Positions 8,297 to 15,172 of a DNA stretch of 64,000 bases are shown one piece after another. The first letter of the stretch is position 1, and each line of letters opens with the position of its first letter. The DNA lies in assembly GCA_016708585.1 (NCBI GenBank), contig JADJFK010000004.1, positions 1 to 64,000 on the forward strand, written 5' to 3'. Under the pieces are notes generated by a model. It had not been told where the DNA came from, did not search any database, and saw nothing but the letters and a program-made list of their open reading frames with translations. The DNA comes from Sulfuritalea sp. (GTDB lineage: Bacteria > Pseudomonadota > Gammaproteobacteria > Burkholderiales > Rhodocyclaceae). The translations under genes and the position numbers were made by a program.

Positions 8297-9792
8297 CCAC
8301 CCGAATCACCCAACAAGAACTCGAATCCTACCTCTGGGGTGCCGCCGTCCTGCTGCGCGGCTTGATCGACGCTGGCGACTACAAGCAGTTCATCTTCCCC
8401 CTGCTGTTCTTCAAGCGCGTTTCCGATGTCTGGGAAGAGGAATACCAGGCGGCGCTGGCCGATTCTGGTAACGATCTGTCCTATGCCGAATTCGCCGAGA
8501 ATCACCGCTTCCAGATTCCCGAAAGCGCACGCTGGTCCGAAGTGCGCCAGACCCCGAAGAACGTCGGCATGGCCATCCAGACCGCCCTGCGCCAACTGGA
8601 AGCCGCTAACCCCGACCTGCTCGCCGGCATCTTCGGCGACGCGCCGTGGACCAACCGCGAGCGCCTGCCCGACGAAACCCTCAAGAACCTGATCGAGCAT
8701 TTCTCGACCCAGACGCTCTCGGTCGCCAACGTGCCCGAGGACGAACTTGGCAATGCCTACGAATTCCTCATCAAAAAGTTCGCCGACGACTCCGGCCACA
8801 CAGCCGCCGAGTTCTATACCAACCGCACCGTCGTGCACCTGATGACGCAGCTGCTCGCACCCCAGGCCGGCGAGTCGATCTACGACCCCACTTGCGGCAC
8901 CGGCGGCATGCTGATTTCGGCGCTGGCCGAGGTCAAGCGCAGCGGCGGCGAATACCGCACGCTCAAACTTTTCGGGCAGGAACGCAACCTGATCACTTCC
9001 GGCATCGCCCGGATGAATCTGTTTCTGCATGGCGTCGAAGATTTCCAGATCATTCGCGGCGACACGCTGGCCGATCCCAAACACATCGAGGGCGACCGCC
9101 TGCGCAAGTTCGACGTGATCCTGGCCAATCCACCCTACTCCATCAAGCAATGGGATCGCGAGGCATGGTCCCAGGATAAATGGGGCCGCAACTTCCTCGG
9201 CACGCCGCCGCAAGGCCGCGCCGATTACGCTTTCCAGCAGCACATCCTGGCCAGCCTGAGTGACAAGGGCCGCTGCGCGATCCTCTGGCCACATGGCGTG
9301 CTGTTTCGCAACGAAGAGCAGACCATGCGCGCCAAGATGCTCGAACTGGATTGGGTCGAAGCCGTGATCGGACTCGGCCCGAACCTGTTCTACAACTCGC
9401 CGATGGAATCCTGTGTTGTCGTGTGCAACCGGCGCAAACCGGCAGCGCGCAAAGGCAAGGTGCTGTTCATTGATGCCTTGAACGAGGTCACGCGGGAACG
9501 GGCGCAGAGCTTCCTCACCCCGAGCCACCAGGAGCGCATTCTGAATACGTTCCGCGCCTTCAGCGCCGAGGCAGGTTTTTCCGAGGTCGCGACGGCGAAG
9601 CAGATCGTCGCCAACGGAGCCAACCTGTCCATACCGCTGTATGTGAAGAGGCAGACCGTCACCACCAATGCCGACGGCACGGAGCCCGCAACGCTTCCCG
9701 CCGCGTGGGCGCAGTGGCAAACCGATGGCCGGGCGTTCTGGCAACAGATGGATGCCTTGGTCGAAACCCTCGACGGACTGGACCGGGCATGA
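8293..9792 (+). CDS. hsdM: Type I restriction-modification DNA adenine methyltransferase, HsdM copy 2
   Basis: This 499-residue protein is collinear with the preceding gene: the same N-terminal helical domain, motif I DPTCGTGG at 198-205 and motif IV NPPY at 279-282, so both copies keep catalytic residues. The N-terminus differs (TRITQQELESYLWGAAVLLRG), as does most of the C-terminal third, so it is an old paralogue and not a recent duplication. The two could form a heterodimeric methylase, or one could belong to a second specificity subunit. It overlaps copy 1 by four bases. Its stop lies six bases before the first palindrome of the fic promoter. Confidence 0.92.
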   Translation: MTTRITQQELESYLWGAAVLLRGLIDAGDYKQFIFPLLFFKRVSDVWEEEYQAALADSGNDLSYAEFAENHRFQIPESARWSEVRQTPKNVGMAIQTALRQLEAANPDLLAGIFGDAPWTNRERLPDETLKNLIEHFSTQTLSVANVPEDELGNAYEFLIKKFADDSGHTAAEFYTNRTVVHLMTQLLAPQAGESIYDPTCGTGGMLISALAEVKRSGGEYRTLKLFGQERNLITSGIARMNLFLHGVEDFQIIRGDTLADPKHIEGDRLRKFDVILANPPYSIKQWDREAWSQDKWGRNFLGTPPQGRADYAFQQHILASLSDKGRCAILWPHGVLFRNEEQTMRAKMLELDWVEAVIGLGPNLFYNSPMESCVVVCNRRKPAARKGKVLFIDALNEVTRERAQSFLTPSHQERILNTFRAFSAEAGFSEVATAKQIVANGANLSIPLYVKRQTVTTNADGTEPATLPAAWAQWQTDGRAFWQQMDALVETLDGLDRA

Positions 9793-9797
9793 CTTTG

Positions 9798-9900
9798 TGG
9801 CGCGATACTTGGTTATCGCGCCAGATAAATGGCGCGCATTTTGACAAATCGCGCCATTAGAGCTATTTTATTGGCGCGAATAAGCCAACTACGCGCCAAT
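9798..9900. promoter_or_regulatory. Triple-palindrome operator in front of the Fic-fold gene
   Basis: There are three tandem inverted repeats built on TGGCGCG/CGCGCCA. The first has perfect 10-base arms TGGCGCGATA...TATCGCGCCA at 9798-9823. The second, ATGGCGCG...CGCGCCAT, is at 9829-9857. The third, ATTGGCGCG...CGCGCCAAT, is at 9870-9900. The half-site spacing (26-27 bases outer to outer) is nearly constant. They fill the whole gap between hsdM copy 2 and the next gene and overlap its promoter, as expected of a repressor site. The downstream protein has a winged-helix domain and is the obvious candidate ligand. Confidence 0.8.
9841..9869 (+). promoter_or_regulatory. Sigma-70-type promoter of the Fic-fold gene
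   Basis: TTGACA (9841-9846), a 17-base spacer and TATTTT (9864-9869) form a near-consensus promoter. Its spacer contains the right arm of palindrome 2, and the expected start near 9876 falls in the left arm of palindrome 3. Transcription would begin about 37 bases before the ATG at 9913. Confidence 0.7.
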
Positions 9901-9912
9901 AAAAGGTGAAGC

Positions 9913-11310
9913 ATGCCCAAAAAACTTCCTGAGGATCTGGCTGCAAGGATAGTGGCCGAGATTGCCCGTTACCCTGATGGAGTCGGCATCGACGGCCTGC
10001 ATGCCGTCTTGGCCAACGTCATCAGCCGCCGAACTTTGCAGCGCCGCCTGGCATCAATGGTCGAGCAGAAACAAATCCTTCCGGAAGGTGATGGACGGGC
10101 GCTGAAGTATCGACTGGCTCCAATCGTCGCAACGATAGCTGTAACCGACGCGGCGGACGTGATGGTAGCTACTGGCGAAATCTATATCCCCACCTCGCCA
10201 GAAGGTGAGGAGATCAAGACCTACGTCCGCCAACCCATCCAGGGCCGCAAGCCGGTGGGCTATGACCGTGAATTGCTGGAGACCTATCGCCCCAACGAAA
10301 CACGGTACCTGTCGCCGGAAATTCGCGAGCACCTGCACAACATCGGCCGCTCCCCCGCCGGCGAGCGGCCGGCGGGCACCTATGCGCGCGATATTCTGGG
10401 ACGCCTGCTGATCGACCTTTCGTGGGCATCGAGCCGGCTCGAAGGCAACACCTACACGCGCCTCGACACGCAGAACCTAATCGAACTTGGCCAGGCGGCA
10501 GCTGGCAAGGATCGCCGCGACGCGCAGATGATCCTGAATCACAAGGCGGCCATCGAGTTGCTGGTGGAGCAGGCCGAGGACATTGGCTTCAATACCTTCA
10601 CCTTCTTCAACCTGCACGCCCTGCTTTCGGAAAACCTCCTCGCCGACCCAAGTGAAAGCGGGCGGTTGCGGAGCCGCATCGTCGAGGTCAGCGGCACGGT
10701 GTTTCACCCGCTGGGTATCCCGCAACAGATCGATGACTATTTCCACATGATCCTGGACAAGGCTGCCGCGATCGACGATCCGTTCGAGCAGGCATTTTTC
10801 ATCATGGTCCACATCCCCTATCTGCAACCTTTCGTGGACGTAAACAAGCGTGTATCGAGGCTGGGCGCCAACATTCCGCTCATCCGGCATAACCTCTGCC
10901 CGCTGTCTTTCATCGACGTGCCGGAACGGGCCTACGTTGAAGGCACGCTCGGTGTCTATGAGCTCAAGCGGGTCGATCTCCTGCGCGACGTGTTCGTGTG
11001 GGCCTACGAGCGTTCCTGCCAGCGCTACATGGCCATCCGCGAGACCGTCGCCGAGCCCGATCCCGTGCGCCTGCGTTACCGCGAGGCACTGATCACCGTG
11101 GTCAGCGAGATCGTGCGTGGCCTCAAATCTCCAGGTGCAGATGCAGTGCGCGCCGTGGCGGCGACACTGGTACCACAAGAGCATCTGGACCAAATCACAG
11201 AACTGGCTCTCACCGATCTGCGCAATCTGCACGAAGGCAACGTCAGCCGTTACCGGCTGCGCTTGTCCGAGTACCGTGCGTGGCGGCCGATGCAGCAGGC
11301 GGGCACATGA
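9913..11310 (+). CDS. Winged-helix/Fic-fold protein in a type I restriction locus
   Basis: This 465-residue protein has an N-terminal winged-helix domain (about 5-70, SRRTLQRRLASMVEQKQI) and a Fic domain (about 130-340). An inhibitory-helix motif SSRLEGN lies at 173-179, upstream of the core as in class II Fic proteins. The Fic signature reads LQPFVDVNKR at 304-313: the catalytic His of HPFxxGNGR is Gln and GNGR is VNKR, so AMPylation is doubtful. I recall the same QPF..VNKR form in other Fic-annotated proteins, so this looks like a subfamily trait and not a local mutation. The winged helix, with the triple palindrome upstream, suggests an autoregulator of the locus. The C-terminal part (about 375-460) is helical. 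Confidence 0.85.
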   Translation: MPKKLPEDLAARIVAEIARYPDGVGIDGLHAVLANVISRRTLQRRLASMVEQKQILPEGDGRALKYRLAPIVATIAVTDAADVMVATGEIYIPTSPEGEEIKTYVRQPIQGRKPVGYDRELLETYRPNETRYLSPEIREHLHNIGRSPAGERPAGTYARDILGRLLIDLSWASSRLEGNTYTRLDTQNLIELGQAAAGKDRRDAQMILNHKAAIELLVEQAEDIGFNTFTFFNLHALLSENLLADPSESGRLRSRIVEVSGTVFHPLGIPQQIDDYFHMILDKAAAIDDPFEQAFFIMVHIPYLQPFVDVNKRVSRLGANIPLIRHNLCPLSFIDVPERAYVEGTLGVYELKRVDLLRDVFVWAYERSCQRYMAIRETVAEPDPVRLRYREALITVVSEIVRGLKSPGADAVRAVAATLVPQEHLDQITELALTDLRNLHEGNVSRYRLRLSEYRAWRPMQQAGT

Positions 11311-11400
11311 TGACGAAGGACAAGAGCTTGAAACCCGGTTGGCGCAAGGTGAAATTCGAGGACGTGCCCGCCAAGTCAAAGATATCGTTACAAAGGATTA
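11307..11400 (+). pseudogene. hsdS 5' stub, frameshifted and truncated
   Basis: ATG ATG at 11307 overlaps the fic-like gene's stop and opens MMTKDKSLKPGWRKVKFEDV, the usual start of an HsdS subunit (LKPGWRxVKFGDV). The next residues expected in HsdS, ARQVKD, are present only in another reading frame (ARQVKDIVTKD), which then stops at TAA 11399-11401. So the gene carries a frameshift and is cut off after about 31 codons. The helicase gene begins four bases later. This is the relic of the original specificity gene of the operon. Confidence 0.7.
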
Positions 11401-11404
11401 AGAC

Positions 11405-14017
11405 ATGGCCTTCAAACTAAACAAGAGCACAGTCCTTTCTCTTGAATCACCTGAGAGCCTGTTTCGGGATATCAAGACCAAGAAGATCCCAGGTCCATTG
11501 GCGGATCAAGCAGATCTTTGGCGTGAGTACCAAGATAAAGCTATCGACAATCCAGATGTTGCACTTCAGCTACCCACAGGCGGCGGCAAGACGCTAGCGG
11601 GGATCGTACTAGCGGAATGGCGGCGGTTGAAGTTTGGCGAACGAGTTGTCTTCCTCTGTCCAACTAGACAACTCGTCAACCAGGTCGTGGAGCAGGCCAG
11701 TGGGAAGTATGGAATCAAGGTACATGGATTTACCGGCGCAAAGTCTGCGTACGACAAAAATTCGGCTGCCGAATACCTGAATTGCGAGCGCTTGGCCGTA
11801 ACTACCTATAGCAGCCTCTTCAACTCCGTACCATTCTTCGACAGCCCACAAGTCATCTTGCTGGACGATGCTCATGCAGCTGAGCAATACATTGCAAAAA
11901 TGTGGTCGTTGTCAGTGGAGCGTTTTGAAGATACACATCGGCCGCTATACGAGTCGCTCCTTTCAGTGCTCAAACCGGCTATACCCGCGACAGATGTTGA
12001 GCGGCTTGCAAATCCGGACATGGGACGAGATTTGCACTGGGTGGAGAAGGTCCCCACTCCGATTTATCACACCTTGATCCCTGAATTGGTCGGCGTGCTG
12101 GATGCACATGTCCTGGCACCCGGATACCCAGTTGCTGAGCACAGGTTTGTCTGGTCAGCGATTCGTGACCACTTGGACGCTTGCCATTTCTACCTCGGGG
12201 CGGGCTCGATGCTGATTCGTCCATTGTTGCCACCCACAAATACTCACGGCCCTTTTGCCGGAGCCAAGCAGCGCATCTATATGTCGGCAACTTTCGGTGC
12301 CGCTGGCGAATTGGAACGCATAACAGGGCGACGCAGAATTGAGCGGCTACACGCCAAGGCGAGTTGGGATCGACAAACGATCGGTCGGCGCTACTTTCTC
12401 TTCCCACAGCGATCACTTTCCGACGACGAGCAGATGACTCTCTGCGCGAAGATGATGACCCGCGCAGGACGCACTCTTGTGCTTACGCCAGATGGGAGAC
12501 GCGAGCGGAGATTTCGAGAATTTGTCGAAAAGAACCTACACTTTCACGTGTACTCGGCTCAGGCCATTGAACAGTCAAAAAGTGACTTTGTATCAAGAGA
12601 TCAGGCAGTAGCAATTGTGGCGAATCGTTACGACGGAATCGATTTTCCGGGGGACGAATGTCGCCTGCTGATTGCTGAAGGATTGCCGCGTGCTACTAAC
12701 CTTCAGGAGAAGTTCCTAATCAGCCGAATGGGTGCAGTTGACCTTCTAAATGTCCGGATTACTACGCGCCTTGTCCAAGCATTTGGTCGTTGTACCCGCT
12801 CGGATCAGGACTTTTCAACGGTGATCGTGCTCGGCGAGGAATTGAACAAACATTTGATGATGCCAGAGAGACGTGCGTTTCTTCATCCGGAACTACATGC
12901 CGAATTGCAGTTCGGAATCGATCAGGCCAAGGGAGCAACAATCGATGATTATCTGGAGAACTTCGAAATATTTCTGGCACAAGGGGACGACTGGCGCGAA
13001 GCCAACGCCGATATTCTTAGTAAACGGGACAAGCTAATCCAAGAGCAACCACCGGGTGCAGATGAGTTGGCCAGTGCAGTGGCCGACGAAATCGAATACC
13101 AGGAAATGATCTGGACCAAAAACTTTGTCGCCGCTTTCGATCAGGCTCGCTCCATTCTCGGAAAGCTCAAGGAGCCGAAGCTGAGGGGATACCGGGCTTT
13201 CTGGCACTACCTTGCCGGCAGCGCGGCCTGGTTGGCGTACCAAAGTGGCATCCCCGGATTTGACGTCCATGCTCGGGAGCAGTATTTGACGGCGCTGAAG
13301 ACGGAGCGTTCTCTCGCATGGCTTGTCCCGTTAAGCAAGCTGGCAGGAGTTACGGACGAATCTGCAAAGGTAGTAGAGGATAAGGACACTTGGTCAATCA
13401 TCGAGCGACTGGAAGCTCTGTTTGACAATCTTGGTACGCTTACAGACTACAAATATGACAAATTCGAAGCCGAGGTGCGCGGTAAGTTGGACAAGAATGA
13501 TGCAAATGTCTTTGAGGAAGGCCATGAGAAGCTCGGCAAACTCCTTGGCTACGACGCTGGAAATCGAAACGATACCGGCTCGCCCGATCCTTGGTGGATG
13601 GCAAACGGCACGCTCTGCCTGATTTTCGAAGATCATTCAGATGCAAGTCCAGACAGTTGCCTCAGTGTGAACAAGGCGCGACAGGTTTGCACTCATCCAA
13701 ACTGGGTGCGAGAGAGTCTTCCTGTAGAACAGGGTGCGAAAGTTGTTCCGGTTCTGGTTACGCCAGTTATTGTCGCCGATGAAGCCGCATTGCCACATCT
13801 GAAAAATGTACTGGTCTGGAACTTGGCGGAATTTCGATCATGGGCACTCAACGCCATTTCCGTTGTACGTGAAATCCGAAAACAGTATCCAAATTCCGGC
13901 GACCTTGTTTGGCGTGCAACTGCTGCCGAGAAACTTGCGGAAGCCCATGTCACTCCACGTGAACTGCTATTGATGCTTCAGAGCCGAATCGGTTCTGATG
14001 TACTCAAGAAGCACTGA
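11405..14017 (+). CDS. Rad3/XPD-like superfamily 2 helicase with nuclease-like C-terminus
   Basis: This 870-residue protein has Walker A LPTGGGKT (56-63), motif II DDAH (154-157), motif III MSAT (293-296) and motif VI QAFGRCTRSDQD (from 458). The NRYDGIDFPGDECRLLIAEG segment is typical of the Rad3/DinG/XPD group, but I see no iron-sulfur cysteine cluster. After residue 730 the pattern DPWW...LCLIFEDHSD then KARQVCTHPNWV recalls PD-(D/E)xK nucleases, with His where the catalytic Lys is expected; this is tentative. Base composition is clearly lower in GC than the hsd genes. It sits exactly where hsdS was broken and touches the next hsdS, so it looks like an inserted defence-type gene. Confidence 0.8.
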   Translation: MAFKLNKSTVLSLESPESLFRDIKTKKIPGPLADQADLWREYQDKAIDNPDVALQLPTGGGKTLAGIVLAEWRRLKFGERVVFLCPTRQLVNQVVEQASGKYGIKVHGFTGAKSAYDKNSAAEYLNCERLAVTTYSSLFNSVPFFDSPQVILLDDAHAAEQYIAKMWSLSVERFEDTHRPLYESLLSVLKPAIPATDVERLANPDMGRDLHWVEKVPTPIYHTLIPELVGVLDAHVLAPGYPVAEHRFVWSAIRDHLDACHFYLGAGSMLIRPLLPPTNTHGPFAGAKQRIYMSATFGAAGELERITGRRRIERLHAKASWDRQTIGRRYFLFPQRSLSDDEQMTLCAKMMTRAGRTLVLTPDGRRERRFREFVEKNLHFHVYSAQAIEQSKSDFVSRDQAVAIVANRYDGIDFPGDECRLLIAEGLPRATNLQEKFLISRMGAVDLLNVRITTRLVQAFGRCTRSDQDFSTVIVLGEELNKHLMMPERRAFLHPELHAELQFGIDQAKGATIDDYLENFEIFLAQGDDWREANADILSKRDKLIQEQPPGADELASAVADEIEYQEMIWTKNFVAAFDQARSILGKLKEPKLRGYRAFWHYLAGSAAWLAYQSGIPGFDVHAREQYLTALKTERSLAWLVPLSKLAGVTDESAKVVEDKDTWSIIERLEALFDNLGTLTDYKYDKFEAEVRGKLDKNDANVFEEGHEKLGKLLGYDAGNRNDTGSPDPWWMANGTLCLIFEDHSDASPDSCLSVNKARQVCTHPNWVRESLPVEQGAKVVPVLVTPVIVADEAALPHLKNVLVWNLAEFRSWALNAISVVREIRKQYPNSGDLVWRATAAEKLAEAHVTPRELLLMLQSRIGSDVLKKH

Positions 14018-14027
14018 GATCGCCAAA

Positions 14028-15170
14028 ATGGCCGATAGCGTAATGCCGCGTGACTGGAAAATCTGGCGCTTCGACCAGATGGCAACCAACGTCAATGTGC
14101 GTATCGACAATCCGTCCGAATCCGGCATGGAGCATTACGTTGGCCTGGAACATCTCGACCCCGATTCATTGCGCATCCGGCGCTGGGGCAGCCCGAGCGA
14201 TGTCGAAGCGGGAAAACTCTTCTTCAAAAGCGGCGACATCATTTTTGCGAAGCGGCGCGCTTACCAGCGCAAGCTGGGCGTTGCCGAATTCGACGGTATC
14301 TGCTCGGCACACGCAATGGTGCTGCGCGCCAAACCAGAGGTGGTGCTGCCAGAGTTTCTGCCCTTCTTCATGCAGACTGATCTGTTCATGAATCGAGCGG
14401 TTGAAATTTCGGTGGGGTCGCTGTCCCCGACAATCAACTGGAAAACGATGGCGGTGCAGGAGTTTGCGTTGCCGCCAAGAGAGGAGCAGCACCGGATAGT
14501 AGGGTTGTTGCGTGAAATTGAAAGCAACTCAGATGAGTTGATATCCCTCGTAGAAAGATGCTCTTCGCTGATAGACGCGATTTTTCAGTATTACGTGTGG
14601 AGTGACGAATCTCTGAATCAAAAACCGATCAATCAGATTGCGGAAATAAACCCAAAGGTTGTCTCTCTCTCCGAGGATGATCCATTTATCCCGATGGAAG
14701 CGATTGATCCTTGGACACAACAGATTGTCCTTTCAAGAATCGAAAAGAAGGGCCCAAGAGGTGGTGTCAGGGCCTGTGGTGGAGATATCTTGATGGCGAG
14801 AATTACGCCTTGCCTTGAAAACGGGAAGATTTCGCAAGTTCCCATTTCAATCGCAAAATGTGGCGGCTCGACAGAGTTCATTGTGTTCCGCGCATTAGAT
14901 GGAACGGACCAGCAGTTTCTCTACCACTTGATAACGTCGCGAGTCTTCCATTCTCAAGCCGCCGGAACGATGTCTGGTTCGACCGGACGCCAGCGAGCAT
15001 CTGCGAGTGATGTTGGACGGATTTTGGTTCCGATATTGCCGCCGATGAAGCAAATAGAGATCTGTGACCTGATAAAACAAATCAGCAAAATCAAAGAGGC
15101 GACTAACTCTCGGCTACTTGGATTGAACCAAATGAAGTTGGCGGCCCTTGTTGGGGCCGGGAGAACATAG
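14028..15170 (+). CDS. hsdS: Type I restriction specificity subunit HsdS
   Basis: This 380-residue protein has two target-recognition domains. TRD1 spans about 8-170 (HYVGLEHLDPDSLRIRRWG, SGDIIFAKRRAYQRK, SPTINWKTMAVQEFALPP). A helical spacer (EEQHRIVGLLREIE) is followed by TRD2, about 205-350 (DILMARITPCLENGK, GSTEFIVFRA), and a final helix. HsdS picks the bipartite site for both methylation and cleavage. I chose ATG 14028; an in-frame ATG at 13998 would overlap the helicase gene. TRD2 is less GC-rich than TRD1, consistent with domain exchange. The stop at 15170 is two bases before hsdR's ATG. Confidence 0.9.
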   Translation: MADSVMPRDWKIWRFDQMATNVNVRIDNPSESGMEHYVGLEHLDPDSLRIRRWGSPSDVEAGKLFFKSGDIIFAKRRAYQRKLGVAEFDGICSAHAMVLRAKPEVVLPEFLPFFMQTDLFMNRAVEISVGSLSPTINWKTMAVQEFALPPREEQHRIVGLLREIESNSDELISLVERCSSLIDAIFQYYVWSDESLNQKPINQIAEINPKVVSLSEDDPFIPMEAIDPWTQQIVLSRIEKKGPRGGVRACGGDILMARITPCLENGKISQVPISIAKCGGSTEFIVFRALDGTDQQFLYHLITSRVFHSQAAGTMSGSTGRQRASASDVGRILVPILPPMKQIEICDLIKQISKIKEATNSRLLGLNQMKLAALVGAGRT

Positions 15171-15172
15171 CC

